Below, in pieces: positions 26,087 to 35,755 of a DNA stretch of 64,000 nt; the first letter of the stretch is position 1; each line of letters begins with the position of its first letter. The stretch is from contig NZ_ALJC01000128.1 in NCBI RefSeq assembly GCF_000282975.1, positions 1-64,000 of the forward strand. Direction: 5' to 3'. The notes beneath the pieces are model-generated. The model ran no database searches and was not told the origin of the DNA. It saw nothing but the letters and a program-made list of their open reading frames with translations. The stretch comes from Pseudomonas psychrophila HA-4. GTDB lineage: Bacteria > Pseudomonadota > Gammaproteobacteria > Pseudomonadales > Pseudomonadaceae. The translations under genes were made by a program, and so were the position numbers.

Positions 26087-27919
26087 ATGGATCTGCGACT
26101 CCCCTTGGCGTGTCTCGGGCTTACAACGGCTTTTCTCATGGCGGGCGGCTGCTCACCTGACGACAAACACCAGCAAGCCAGCCTTGAAGAAAGGACCGCA
26201 GCGTTCGAAAAGAACCTCGATACCATTCAGGACCAACAGCTTAAAGACGCAGTGGCCGACCTTGGCGGCTCGTTGCTGCTGTTGGAACGCGCCCGTATCA
26301 AGCTGCAAGACAAAGCCGTTGAAACCGAATACGGCACTGACGAGCTGGCGCAGCTTAAGCACTACCCCACCAGCCAGGCGCTGAGCGATGCCTATATCAA
26401 TGGCCTGTTTGTGGTGCGCAAGAACTCCAGCTCCGATTACCTGACCGACCTTGAGCCCATTTTCCCGTTCTCCCAGACCAATGCCGCCGATTTTCCCTTC
26501 CCGCACGCCCTGGAATGGCAGTCCGTGACACTGAGCAACAAACAAGTGGTGCCCTTTCAGGCCGAATGGTCAGAAACGGACTCCGGCATCCAACTTAGCC
26601 CCACCAGCGCCAATTTGAGCAACCCGGACGACCTGACCATCACCTACCCCTATATCGATGGGGTCGAGACCGAAAACATTCAGCAACCGCAACCCGTGCT
26701 GCTGCACGGCGAGGCCGAAGTCATCGCGCCGGGTAACGTGGTCAACCTCACCCTGACCCGTAAGGACGTGGGCAAAACCCGCACCGACGGCACTATCAGT
26801 GTGACGCTGCTGGCATTGGGTAAAAACTTCGCCGAAGTCGACATCAACAACAGCGCCCCGTTGGCCGAAGAAGTGCGCGACACCGAACTCAATCCCTTGA
26901 TCATTCAAGCCCGTGACCAGAGCGGGCAGTTCCTGTCACGCGCGGGCTCGATCAACGAAAATGCCGAGCAATTGGCGTTTTACCAACAGCAACTGGCCGA
27001 AATGCTCAAGCAAACGGCCTGGAGCGAAGCGTTCGGACAGCAGTTGGACAACGCACAAAAAGCCTTTGAGCAAAAACACCCGCACCACTACAGCAAGGTG
27101 TACTTCAACGGCACAATTGAAAACATCGACATCAGCGTGCTCGACTTCTCGACGGCCAACGTCACCCGCAAAACCCTCGACCTGCCCGTGCGCCGGCTCG
27201 ACAAAAACGTAGTGGGTAAAGACATTCAGCCGCTGCCGCTGTCCATCGTGGTGTATGACGATCAGGCCGCCAATTACCTGAAAGACGCCACACTTGACCC
27301 TGAACAACTGAAAAAGAGTGTGGTGATCAGCCAGTCCGTGGACGATGCCAGCGCCGCCACGCTTGAGTTCAGCCATCCACCTACTTTTAATGACGAACTG
27401 CTGGGTGCCCTGCCTGAGACCGCTGATACGCCCGTGACCTTCTTTGCCGAGGATGAGAACGGCAAACGCGGTGAGCCGCTGGAACTGCCTGCCGAAGCCT
27501 TCGACGCCAACTCCAAAACCGGTGTCATCACCTATGACCTCAACCTGTTTCCGGAAACACCGGTGTACGCCATTGGCTCAATGCCGTTGTACCTGGCCAG
27601 TATTGATAAACAGGCCTTGGACGTGGCTCATCTGCCCAAGGGGCTGGAGCTCAAAGGCAACGCTCTGATCGTTGATCAAAAACTGTTCCCATCCGAGGCA
27701 TGGCGCTTTTATGCCAAGGACGACACCGGCAACTACCTCAAAGAAGTGCTCGCCGTCAGCCACAGCGCCGAACCGAATGGCCCGGTGCTGTTCGACGTGC
27801 ACTACTTTTATGGGCAGCCGACGCGTCTCGAAAGCTATGCCCGCACGTCATTGGAGCCTGTCGAGTACGGTTTTGAAGTCAAACTGGACAAAGTTCCGGA
27901 AGTGACGCCGCCGCGCTAA
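26087..27919 (+). CDS. large predicted lipoprotein of unknown function
   Basis: The 610-residue product begins with a lipoprotein signal (MDLRLPLACLGLTTAFLMAG, then GC), with the acylated cysteine near residue 22 followed by Ser, which favours the outer membrane. An alpha-helical stretch (about 30-130: QQASLEERTAAFEKNLDT) is followed by beta-rich segments with alternating polar residues, many Asp, Glu and Pro and no cysteines. No catalytic motif was recognised. It stands alone between divergent yqhA and a REP element. A secreted or surface structural role is a guess. Confidence 0.85.
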   Translation: MDLRLPLACLGLTTAFLMAGGCSPDDKHQQASLEERTAAFEKNLDTIQDQQLKDAVADLGGSLLLLERARIKLQDKAVETEYGTDELAQLKHYPTSQALSDAYINGLFVVRKNSSSDYLTDLEPIFPFSQTNAADFPFPHALEWQSVTLSNKQVVPFQAEWSETDSGIQLSPTSANLSNPDDLTITYPYIDGVETENIQQPQPVLLHGEAEVIAPGNVVNLTLTRKDVGKTRTDGTISVTLLALGKNFAEVDINNSAPLAEEVRDTELNPLIIQARDQSGQFLSRAGSINENAEQLAFYQQQLAEMLKQTAWSEAFGQQLDNAQKAFEQKHPHHYSKVYFNGTIENIDISVLDFSTANVTRKTLDLPVRRLDKNVVGKDIQPLPLSIVVYDDQAANYLKDATLDPEQLKKSVVISQSVDDASAATLEFSHPPTFNDELLGALPETADTPVTFFAEDENGKRGEPLELPAEAFDANSKTGVITYDLNLFPETPVYAIGSMPLYLASIDKQALDVAHLPKGLELKGNALIVDQKLFPSEAWRFYAKDDTGNYLKEVLAVSHSAEPNGPVLFDVHYFYGQPTRLESYARTSLEPVEYGFEVKLDKVPEVTPPR

Positions 27920-27958
27920 ACACGCCTGCTGTTCACTTAAGCGCTGCCTAGGATTGAG

Positions 27959-28015
27959 CTGTAGGAGCGAGCGTTTAAACGATCAAAAGATCGCGAGAAA
28001 CGCTCGCTCCAACAG
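27959..28015. repeat. REP-like palindrome, TGTAGGAGCGAGC type
   Basis: CTGTAGGAGCGAGCGTTT pairs with AAACGCTCGCTCCAACAG around GATCAAAAGATC. One arm differs by one base. It lies between the lipoprotein gene and the convergent PA4575-type gene. Confidence 0.87.
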
Positions 28016-28028
28016 GGTCTGATTTTGC

Positions 28029-28340
28029 TTACGAGTGGCAACGCTGACCATTGATCTGACGCAACTGTGCCTGCACATGCAGGCACCAGATCTGCGGGAC
28101 ATCGGCAAGCCGATAGCCATGCAAGGTCAGGCTTTCAACAATGGATTGCAGAATAGTTTCAGCTACGAACGGGCCGGGGAATGGCCCTTGAGACTTGATA
28201 GTGGTCGGTTGCTCACCGGATAGCCCTGCAGCAAATAGCAGCGTCCACATCCCGGTGTTGCCTGCCAAGGGGCGAATACTGCATTCAATGCGTGTTTCAA
28301 GGCCTAGGCACTGACGGGTAAGGCAAAGGTTGCGCGACAT
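28029..28340 (-). CDS. PA4575 family protein of unknown function
   Basis: The 103-residue product (MSRNLCLTRQCLGLETRIEC, then IRPLAGNTGMWTLLFAAGLSGEQP and ESLTLHGYRLADVPQIWCLH) resembles the Pseudomonas PA4575 family, which sits beside the Lon-like protease gene as it does here. It has no clear signal or membrane segment. CGAGGG lies about 9 bases before ATG 28340; longer frames lack this. It may be cotranscribed with the protease gene that ends 154 bases upstream. Confidence 0.7.
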   Translation of the reverse strand: MSRNLCLTRQCLGLETRIECSIRPLAGNTGMWTLLFAAGLSGEQPTTIKSQGPFPGPFVAETILQSIVESLTLHGYRLADVPQIWCLHVQAQLRQINGQRCHS

Positions 28341-28493
28341 GGCGGCGACCCTCGGTAGATCCTGTATCAGCCAGACAAGACAGGCTGCATCGTTCCAGTG
28401 ACGACAGTAGAGTTCCTGAGCAAAAGCATAGAAGAAAAAACCGCCCCGTGACGCGGTCAAGACCAACGGAGCGGCTATACACGTGTCGTTGTA

Positions 28494-30932
28494 TCAGGCC
28501 GGGTTTTTCGCTGCCAGGGCTTGCGCCAGCAACTCTTTTTCGGCTTCTTTGAGGTCGTCTTCGCTGATCATTTCTGCAATCACCCGCAACCGCTCGACCA
28601 CGCGCGCGTTAACGCTGCCCTCCGGGAACTGACCCTCTTCATCCGGCTCACCCGCAGGCTCGCCCACCAGTAAGCTCAAGGCTTCATCGGCCTGGCGCAC
28701 GGCATACACATGGAACTTGCCTTCACGCACCGCCTGTAGCACTTTTTCATCGAGCATCAAGGTCGCAACGTTGGCTTGCGGGATAATCGCCCCCTGCTCG
28801 CCTGTCAGACCGCGTGCTTCACACAGTCGGAAGAAGCCCTCGATCTTCTCGTTAACCCCACCTACAGCCTGCACTTCACCGAACTGGTTGATCGAGCCGG
28901 TGATGGCAAAACATTGTTTGAGCGGCGTTTTCGACAGGGCCGAAATCAACGTACAGGCTTCACCCAGCGAAGCGCTGTCGCCATCGACGTAGCCGTACGA
29001 TTGCTCCAACGCAATGCTTGCCGAAATAGCCAGCGGAAACTCCTGCGCGTATCGACTGCCCAGATAGCCCGTCAGAATCATCACGCCCTTGGAGTGAATC
29101 GGCTGTCCGAGGTTAACTTCACGCTCAATATCCACAATGCCACTGCCGCCCGGATACACCGTGGCAGAAATACGCGCCGGCACACCGAACGCCGAGTCAC
29201 CGACTTCCAGCACCGTCAACCCGTTGCATTTACCGACTGCCGCGCCGTCGGTGTCGATCAGAATGATCCCCGCCAGCATGTCGTCAAGAATCCGCGCCGA
29301 TACACGCCCGGTGCGGGTTGCCTTGGCCTTAAGCGCACGCTCGATGTGGCCTGCGTCGGTCATTTCATCGTTGGCCAAATGACGGATAAAGTCCGCCTCG
29401 CTGACCAACTGAAACAGGTCGCCAATGCGCGCCGACAAACGTCCCTGATGCTCGGCCAGCCGCGCGCTGTAGGTCGCTAGGCGCGCGACGGCATCCGCCG
29501 TCAGCGGCGCCATGCCTTCCTCCGATGTGCGCGTGGTCAGCAACTGCGCGAACTGCTCAAGGCTCTCGTCGACCATCGGGATGTCTTCATCAAAGTCCAC
29601 CAACACCCGGAACATCTCTTGGAAGTCCGGATCAAGGTCTTGCAACGTGTAGTACAACTGACGCGCACCAATGATGATGACTTTGACGTGCAGGGGGATG
29701 ACTTGCGGGCTCAGGGTCACCGTGGCCATGCGCCCCAACTCGCCCAGCGGTGATTCCATTTTCAGCTTGCGCGATTGCAACGCTCGCTTAAGCGCATCCC
29801 AAACAAAGGGCTCGCTGAGCATCTTCTCGGCTTCGAGAATCAAAAAACCGCCATTGGCACGGTGCAGCGCGCCGGGGCGTAACTGGCGATAGGTGGTGTA
29901 CAGCGCACCTTGGTCAGTGCTGTATTCGATGCGACCGAACAGGTTGTCGTAGGTCGGATGCGGCTCAAACACCACTGGCGCGCCGCCGCTCATCGGTTGA
30001 CCCACCACCAGGCTCGGCAGGTACTGCTCTTCGAGCAACTTGCGCGCCTGAGCGTCGGTCTTGCTGTCGTCGACCAGTTGCTCGACCAGGGTTTTGAGCA
30101 GGTAAACCTGCATGGCCTGCAAATACCCGCACACAGCACCGTTTTCAGCGTATTTCTGCGACAACGGCGACAACAGCGGTTGCAATGCCAGGGTGATGGT
30201 TTCTTCGTTCAGTTGGCGCAGTTGATTGTTTGACTCGCGCTTCCACTGGGGCAGGCTCGCCAGCTCTTCGTTGAGGCGCTCTTCTAGCCCCGAAATATCT
30301 TCGTGAAAACGCTCACGCTCTTCTTCGGGCAACTGCGAAAACTCGGCCTCATCCAGCGCCTTGCCATCGCTCATCGGGGTAAACGCAACGTTGCTGCTGT
30401 CGCGGTACAGCGCCACACCTTTTTCCAGCGCCAGGCGCTCGATCACATCCAGCGCACGGTCGTAGCGTTGATTGAAGCCGCGGTCGATCGCACTTTTGCG
30501 TTGCTGATACGTCGGGTGTTCAAACACCGCCGGGAACGTCGCCAGCAGGTTATCGATCAGGCCGTTGATGTCCGCTATAAAGGCGCCTGCAGTGCTCGCA
30601 GGCAACTCCAGCGCGCGCGGCTCACGCGGGTCGTCGTAGTTATTGACGTACACCCAGTCGCTGGGCGACTTAAGGCGCTTGCCCTCGGCCTTGAGGTAAC
30701 GCTTAACAAATGAGAAGCGCCCCGTACCCGGCTCACCCATCACAAATACGTTGTAACCCGGACGTGGCATGGCCACACCAAACTGCAAGGCTTCGACCGC
30801 ACGCTCCTGGCCGAGAATGCCGCGAAAGGGCTCTAAATCATTGGTGGTCGAGAAGCTGAACTGTTCAGCGGAGAACGGACGGGTTAGCGCGTCAGGCGCT
30901 AGACGCAAGCTGGCAGCAACAGAATCAGGCAT
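28494..30932 (-). CDS. Lon-family ATP-dependent protease-like protein
   Basis: The 812-residue product joins an AAA-type N-terminal part to a C-terminal Lon protease domain. The catalytic Ser and Lys are in DGDSASLGE (S653) and GGVNEKIEGFF (K696), 43 residues apart as in E. coli Lon (S679/K722). The ATP loop reads GEPGTGRFS, with Arg in place of the Walker A lysine. It lacks the Lon N-terminal substrate domain. It corresponds to PAO1 PA4576. Its substrates are unknown. Confidence 0.9.
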   Translation of the reverse strand: MPDSVAASLRLAPDALTRPFSAEQFSFSTTNDLEPFRGILGQERAVEALQFGVAMPRPGYNVFVMGEPGTGRFSFVKRYLKAEGKRLKSPSDWVYVNNYDDPREPRALELPASTAGAFIADINGLIDNLLATFPAVFEHPTYQQRKSAIDRGFNQRYDRALDVIERLALEKGVALYRDSSNVAFTPMSDGKALDEAEFSQLPEEERERFHEDISGLEERLNEELASLPQWKRESNNQLRQLNEETITLALQPLLSPLSQKYAENGAVCGYLQAMQVYLLKTLVEQLVDDSKTDAQARKLLEEQYLPSLVVGQPMSGGAPVVFEPHPTYDNLFGRIEYSTDQGALYTTYRQLRPGALHRANGGFLILEAEKMLSEPFVWDALKRALQSRKLKMESPLGELGRMATVTLSPQVIPLHVKVIIIGARQLYYTLQDLDPDFQEMFRVLVDFDEDIPMVDESLEQFAQLLTTRTSEEGMAPLTADAVARLATYSARLAEHQGRLSARIGDLFQLVSEADFIRHLANDEMTDAGHIERALKAKATRTGRVSARILDDMLAGIILIDTDGAAVGKCNGLTVLEVGDSAFGVPARISATVYPGGSGIVDIEREVNLGQPIHSKGVMILTGYLGSRYAQEFPLAISASIALEQSYGYVDGDSASLGEACTLISALSKTPLKQCFAITGSINQFGEVQAVGGVNEKIEGFFRLCEARGLTGEQGAIIPQANVATLMLDEKVLQAVREGKFHVYAVRQADEALSLLVGEPAGEPDEEGQFPEGSVNARVVERLRVIAEMISEDDLKEAEKELLAQALAAKNPA

Positions 30933-31200
30933 CGGGCTTCCTTACATCAGGCAGGGCAGATGGCAGCATTCTGGCGCTGGCCGTACACCACTGGCAAGGC
31001 GCGCAGCGCGCGAATTCTCGAGACCCAATGTTTACGGGCAAAAAATGTCCTCATTACAGGATTGTTTTACAAAAAGTCACGGAACCACTGGATCGCGCCT
31101 AGACTCCTACCTGTTACGAGGCTGGATTAATAACCAACCCGTACTGGCGCTTCAGAGCCAGACCCTTGTCCATTGGTTGCATACATAGAGAACAAAGATT

Positions 31201-31689
31201 ATGAAACGGATTCTTCTCGGTACTCTCTTTACTGTTGTTTCCCTCAATGCCATGGCGCAAGCGCCGGGCGGCCCGAACTGCGGTTGGGGCAACATGCTGT
31301 TTGAAGGTCAGCGCGGCACACCCGCCCACTTCCTGGCCTCAACCACAAACGGCACCTCCGGCAACGCGACATTCGGCATGACATCCGGGACCAACGGCTG
31401 TACGACCAAAGACGCCCTGACCTACGGCGGCAAATCGTGGATTGCCATGAATGGCATGATGAACGAGCTGTCCGAAGACATGGCCAAAGGCAATGGCGAA
31501 GCCCTCACCACCTACGCGGTGGTCCTGGGTGTCGCCCCTGAAGACCGCGAGCATTTTGCCGCTGTCACCCACGAGCACTTCCAGCAAATTTTCAGCAAAG
31601 CTGACGTAACCGCTGACGATGTGCATAACAACACACTGGCTGTTCTCAAAAGCGATGCGCGTCTGTCCAAGTACGCAACAGCTGCGTAA
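31201..31689 (+). CDS. DUF3015 family periplasmic protein
   Basis: The 162-residue product has a signal peptide (MKRILLGTLFTVVSLNAMAQ, cut near residue 20) and then APGGPNCGWGNMLFEGQRG and GMTSGTNGCTTK. This is the DUF3015 pattern with two cysteines that could form a disulfide. The function is unknown; the family is found in many gammaproteobacteria. A weak terminator follows, so it is probably a single-gene unit. Confidence 0.9.
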   Translation: MKRILLGTLFTVVSLNAMAQAPGGPNCGWGNMLFEGQRGTPAHFLASTTNGTSGNATFGMTSGTNGCTTKDALTYGGKSWIAMNGMMNELSEDMAKGNGEALTTYAVVLGVAPEDREHFAAVTHEHFQQIFSKADVTADDVHNNTLAVLKSDARLSKYATAA

Positions 31690-31701
31690 CACATAAGACC
31701 T

Positions 31702-31728
31702 GCCCGTTCCTTTCGGAGCGGGCATTTA
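31702..31728 (+). terminator. terminator after the DUF3015 gene
   Basis: GCCCGTTCC, loop TTTC and GGAGCGGGC form a 9-bp stem with one G-U pair, 12 bases beyond the stop. The T tract (ATTTACC) is weak, so some read-through to the next gene is possible. Confidence 0.6.
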
Positions 31729-31767
31729 CCTGCTTCATTTCTATTGGTCTGACAACAGTTGCCCACC

Positions 31768-33621
31768 ATGCTCAAACGCCTTGCCTATCTGGCGCTCTGT
31801 GCCTGCGCCCCGCTGTACGCCGCGCCGAATATCGACAATCAACGTTTGCAGCAGTTAGCCAACGATCCGTTCTGGATCTCTTTGGGGCATTACGAAGCCC
31901 GCAAGCTGGGCGGCTGGCGAAGCTATGTCAGCGACACTAAATTCTTTCTCGCCCCCGACGGCGCTCACCACCCGGACGCCGAACTGCGTGCCACCGTCGA
32001 GGCGTTGTATGCGCCCTTGAACCTGGGCGACAAACACCCGCAATGTGTTTACCCGGCCCGCACCCGCTGGCTCAAGGCCCAACTGAACCTGACCGACTTG
32101 CCCAAGGCTGAGTGCGCAGAGTTCACGCAATGGTTTAAAGACGTCGCCCCCCACAGCACGGTGATGATCTTCCCAGCGGCGTACCTCAACAGCCCGTCGT
32201 CTATGTTCGGTCACACCCTGTTGCGCATTGACCAGGCAGACGTGCAAAGCAACAAAACCGCGCTGCTCAGCTATGCGATCAACTTTGGTGCTTACATCGA
32301 AGGCTCCGACAACAGCATTCTGTACGCGTGGAAAGGCTTGGCCGGAGGGTATCCCGGCCTGTTCGCACTGGTGCCCTACCAGGAAAAACTCTCGGAATAC
32401 CGCAGCCTCGAAAACCGTGACCTGTGGGAATACCGACTCAACCTGACGCCCGAAGAAACTCAGCGCATGGTTGAACATGTCTGGGAATTGAAACAAGTTC
32501 AGTTCGACTATTTCTTCTTCGATGAAAACTGTTCCTACCGCCTGCTCGAACTGTTGCAAGTGGCGCGCCCAGGACTGCAACTGACCACCCAATTCCCCCT
32601 GACCGCGATCCCGACCGACACCGTTAAAGCGGTCAAGGAAGCAGGTCTGGTAGAGAGCATCGAATACCGCCCGTCTCGCGAGCGCGAGCTGCTGGACCGT
32701 GCCAAAGTCCTCGACCCCGAAGAGCAGCAGTGGGTGTTGCAGGTCAGCGCTGATCAATCGCAACTGCAAAACCCGACGTTCAAGGCGCTGCCAAAAGCGC
32801 GTCAGGCACTGATTGTTGATGCGGCCTATCGCCTTGAACGCTACCGGGCCAATGGCCTTGAGCGCGATACCGAACGCTCACAGCGCAGCTACGAATTGTT
32901 GCGCGCCATCAATCAAAACCCGGCGCCAGAACTGCAAATAGAGAAACCCGAACTGCCAGAAAACGGCCACGAATCGCGCACTTGGCAACTGGGCGCGGGC
33001 AGCCGCGACGACAAGGCGTTTGCCGAATACGGCCTGCGCATGGCCTATCACGACCTCAACGACAACGCGGCGGGCTTCCCGCTGGGGGCGCAGATTGAAA
33101 TCTTGCAACTCAAGCTGCGCCAATATGAAGGTAATCACTGGCAAGTTCAGCAGTTGGACTTGGCCAACATTCGCTCCCTAACCCCGCGCAACGACCTGCT
33201 GCAACCCTGGTCATGGCAAGTCGGTGGCGGGCTTGAGCGGGTGCTGGGCAAACATGGCGATGAAAGACTCGTCACCCACGTCAACGGCGGCGCGGGCGGC
33301 ACCTGGCAGCTAAGCGACAACCTGCTTGGCTTTGCCTTAGGTACCGTGCGTGTGGAACACAACAACGACTTCGCTGCATTTGTTTCACCGGCGGCGGGAT
33401 ACAACACCGGCGTGCTGTGGCGGAACCCGGTGGGTAACCTGAGCCTGGAGGCCAAGAGTGATTACTTCACCAACGGCGAAGTGCGCCGTAGCTTGAGTCT
33501 GAATCAGCAATGGGAAGTCTCCCGTAATCTGGGCCTGCGATTGACCGCACAGCGTGAGTTCAGCCACCTTAGCTCCCCAGTTAACGAAGTAATGCTAGAA
33601 CTCAAGTGGTATCACTACTAA
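31768..33621 (+). CDS. DUF4105 domain envelope protein
   Basis: From ATG 31768 the product has 617 residues and a signal peptide (MLKRLAYLALCACAPLYA). The DUF4105 domain (about 110-300) has STVMIFPAAYLNSPSSMFGHTLLR and FFFDENCSYRLLELLQ, with conserved His and Cys that recall papain/NlpC-like folds. The last 230 residues are beta-strand rich and end in WYHY, which suggests an outer-membrane barrel. The longer frame starts at a TTG with no support. It sits beside DUF3015, as in other pseudomonads. The function is unknown. Confidence 0.87.
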   Translation: MLKRLAYLALCACAPLYAAPNIDNQRLQQLANDPFWISLGHYEARKLGGWRSYVSDTKFFLAPDGAHHPDAELRATVEALYAPLNLGDKHPQCVYPARTRWLKAQLNLTDLPKAECAEFTQWFKDVAPHSTVMIFPAAYLNSPSSMFGHTLLRIDQADVQSNKTALLSYAINFGAYIEGSDNSILYAWKGLAGGYPGLFALVPYQEKLSEYRSLENRDLWEYRLNLTPEETQRMVEHVWELKQVQFDYFFFDENCSYRLLELLQVARPGLQLTTQFPLTAIPTDTVKAVKEAGLVESIEYRPSRERELLDRAKVLDPEEQQWVLQVSADQSQLQNPTFKALPKARQALIVDAAYRLERYRANGLERDTERSQRSYELLRAINQNPAPELQIEKPELPENGHESRTWQLGAGSRDDKAFAEYGLRMAYHDLNDNAAGFPLGAQIEILQLKLRQYEGNHWQVQQLDLANIRSLTPRNDLLQPWSWQVGGGLERVLGKHGDERLVTHVNGGAGGTWQLSDNLLGFALGTVRVEHNNDFAAFVSPAAGYNTGVLWRNPVGNLSLEAKSDYFTNGEVRRSLSLNQQWEVSRNLGLRLTAQREFSHLSSPVNEVMLELKWYHY

Positions 33622-33707
33622 GCCCACCAGCCCTGTAGGAGCGAGCACAGGTCGAGAGATACCGCACCCACTGCTACGCTGAAGTCATGATCAACGGGAC
33701 AACCACC

Positions 33708-34214
33708 ATGAGCCGTGCGTTTGTAAACGAAGACAGTGCCGCCAATCAAAGCAATGTGCCGATTGAACGCCAAGTCAGTGAACAACCCAATTACGTGACT
33801 GAAGCAGGCCATGCGCAATTACACGCCAAAGTCACTGAATTGCAACGCCAGCACAGCGCTGAAGCGGCCCTCAAGGATTCGGCCGACCCGCAGCACCTAG
33901 CGGATATGGAACGCGACCTGCGTTACTTCAATCAACGCCTACTAAGCGCTCACGTGGTCGCCCGTGCCTCGTCTACGACGAAGGTACAGATTGGCAGTTG
34001 GGTCACGTATGTCGACGAACACGACAAACAACGGCGCGTTCAACTCGTTGGGGAAGATCAAGCTGATGCGGCGCAGGGCTTGATCAACTGGGGCTCGCCG
34101 CTGGGTCGCGCGCTGTTGGGCGCGCAACTGGGCGATGAAGTGTTGTGGCTACGACCCGCAGGCGATCTGCAGATCGAGATCTTGGCAATTGAACCGGCTT
34201 ACACCACGCCCTGA
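33708..34214 (+). CDS. GreA/GreB-like transcription factor with shortened coiled coil
   Basis: The 168-residue product has a disordered N-terminus, then NYVTEAGHAQLHAKVTELQR, a short coiled coil (to LRYFNQRLLSAHVV) and a Gre C-terminal domain (IGSWVTYVDEHDKQRRVQLV, INWGSPLGRALLGAQLGDEV). The coiled coil seems about 14 residues shorter than in GreA, and the acidic tip segment (HGDLKENAEY in GreA) is not seen. It may bind RNA polymerase without cutting RNA, like Rnk or Gfh1. It runs into gdhA with a 16-base overlap of the 3' ends. The start ATG 33708 is a choice; ATG 33687 is also possible. Confidence 0.78.
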   Translation: MSRAFVNEDSAANQSNVPIERQVSEQPNYVTEAGHAQLHAKVTELQRQHSAEAALKDSADPQHLADMERDLRYFNQRLLSAHVVARASSTTKVQIGSWVTYVDEHDKQRRVQLVGEDQADAAQGLINWGSPLGRALLGAQLGDEVLWLRPAGDLQIEILAIEPAYTTP

Positions 34215-35536
34215 GCCAGCATGGCGTCAGCCACTTTCACGAAGCCTGCAATGTTGGCGCCTTTCACGTAGTTGATACGGCCGTTTTCTTCACCGTAGTG
34301 CACGCACGCGTGGTGGATGGATTGCATGATGTTGTGCAACTTGCTGTCCACCTCACCCGCTGTCCACAGCAAACGCATCGCGTTTTGCGACATTTCCAGA
34401 CCGCTCACCGCTACGCCGCCCGCGTTCGAGGCCTTGCCCGGCGCAAACAAAATACCCGCTTCGATAAACAGGTCAACGGCCTCAAGAGTCGTCGGCATGT
34501 TCGCGCCTTCAGCCACGCACACGCAGCCATTGGCAAGCAACGTACGCGCTGCGTCAGCGTCCAGTTCATTTTGCGTGGCACACGGCAACGCGATATCGCA
34601 CGCCAGATTCCACGGGTGCTCGCCGGCCAAGAACTCCAAGCCAAACGCGCTGGCCAGTTCGCTGATACGGCCACGCTTGACGTTTTTGAGGTCCATTAGC
34701 GCGTCCCACTGCGCATCGTTTAAGCCAGCTTCGCAGTACAGCGTGCCTTCGGAGTCCGACAGCGAGATCACTTTGCCGCCTAGGTCCATGACCTTGCGCG
34801 CCGCGTATTGCGCCACGTTACCCGAACCGGAAATAGCCACACGCTTGCCATCAATGCGCTGGCCGCTGCGCTTGAGCATCTCTTGGGCGAAGTACACGCA
34901 ACCAAAACCGGTGGCTTCCGGGCGAATCAGGCTGCCGCCGTAGCTCATGCCTTTGCCGGTGAGGACAGAAGTGAACTGATTGCTCAGGCGCTTGTACTGA
35001 CCAAACAAGAAGCCGATTTCGCGTGCTCCTACACCAATATCGCCTGCCGGCACGTCAACGTCGGAACCGATGTGGCGATACAGCTCGCTCATAAAGGCCT
35101 GACAGAAACGCATGACCTCGGCGTCGCTCTTACCTTTGGGGTTGAAGTCGGAGCCGCCCTTACCGCCGCCCATAGGCAGCGACGTCAGGGAGTTTTTAAA
35201 GGTTTGCTCGAACGCTAGGAACTTCAGAACGCCCAGGTTCACCGACGGGTGGAAACGCAGGCCGCCTTTGTAGGGGCCAATGGCGCTGTTCATCTGGATA
35301 CGGAAGCCACGGTTAACGCGGACTTTACCTTCGTCGTCGACCCACGACACGCGGAACACAATTGCGCGCTCCGGTTCGCATATGCGCTCAAGAATGCCTG
35401 AAGTCAGGTAGTGCGGATTGGCTTCAAGAAATGGCCACAGACTGCGCAGGACTTCTTCCACAGCTTGGTGGAATTCAGGCTGGTCCGGGTCACGTTTTTT
35501 CAGGCGGGCGAGGAAGTGGTCGACAGATTCGATCAT
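34199..35536 (-). CDS. gdhA: NADP-specific glutamate dehydrogenase
   Basis: The 445-residue enzyme makes glutamate from 2-oxoglutarate and ammonia. The substrate motif LPMGGGKGGSDFNPKGKSDAEVMRFCQAF carries the catalytic lysine. IGVGAREIGFLFGQYKRL and the NADP fold RVAISGSGNVAQYAA follow. Length and sequence fit the hexameric 50-type GDH. The 370-base region upstream holds a REPIN and probably its promoter. Confidence 0.97.
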   Translation of the reverse strand: MIESVDHFLARLKKRDPDQPEFHQAVEEVLRSLWPFLEANPHYLTSGILERICEPERAIVFRVSWVDDEGKVRVNRGFRIQMNSAIGPYKGGLRFHPSVNLGVLKFLAFEQTFKNSLTSLPMGGGKGGSDFNPKGKSDAEVMRFCQAFMSELYRHIGSDVDVPAGDIGVGAREIGFLFGQYKRLSNQFTSVLTGKGMSYGGSLIRPEATGFGCVYFAQEMLKRSGQRIDGKRVAISGSGNVAQYAARKVMDLGGKVISLSDSEGTLYCEAGLNDAQWDALMDLKNVKRGRISELASAFGLEFLAGEHPWNLACDIALPCATQNELDADAARTLLANGCVCVAEGANMPTTLEAVDLFIEAGILFAPGKASNAGGVAVSGLEMSQNAMRLLWTAGEVDSKLHNIMQSIHHACVHYGEENGRINYVKGANIAGFVKVADAMLAQGVV

Positions 35537-35755
35537 AGGAAAGTCTCGGCAAATTTGTTGTCGTTAAACGGAGATTGGCCGGAACTTTATCAATTCATGC
35601 CGCACCGCGACAGCGCAAAATGTCGCAGTTATGAATTTAAATGGTGCTTTTATATAAATAGCGCTGGTTTTTAAGCGGATTTGCGCACCAAAAAAGTGAT
35701 TCTTGTACCCAGTTTTGCACCAACGTTTTACACACTGGACACACCTGAAACCTCC
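35537..35755. other. upstream region of gdhA
   Basis: This is AT-rich non-coding sequence before the gdhA start. I see no clear -35/-10 pair on the reverse strand and no gene. Together with the REPIN and the ettA terminator it makes a 372-base gap between gdhA and ettA. Confidence 0.5.
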
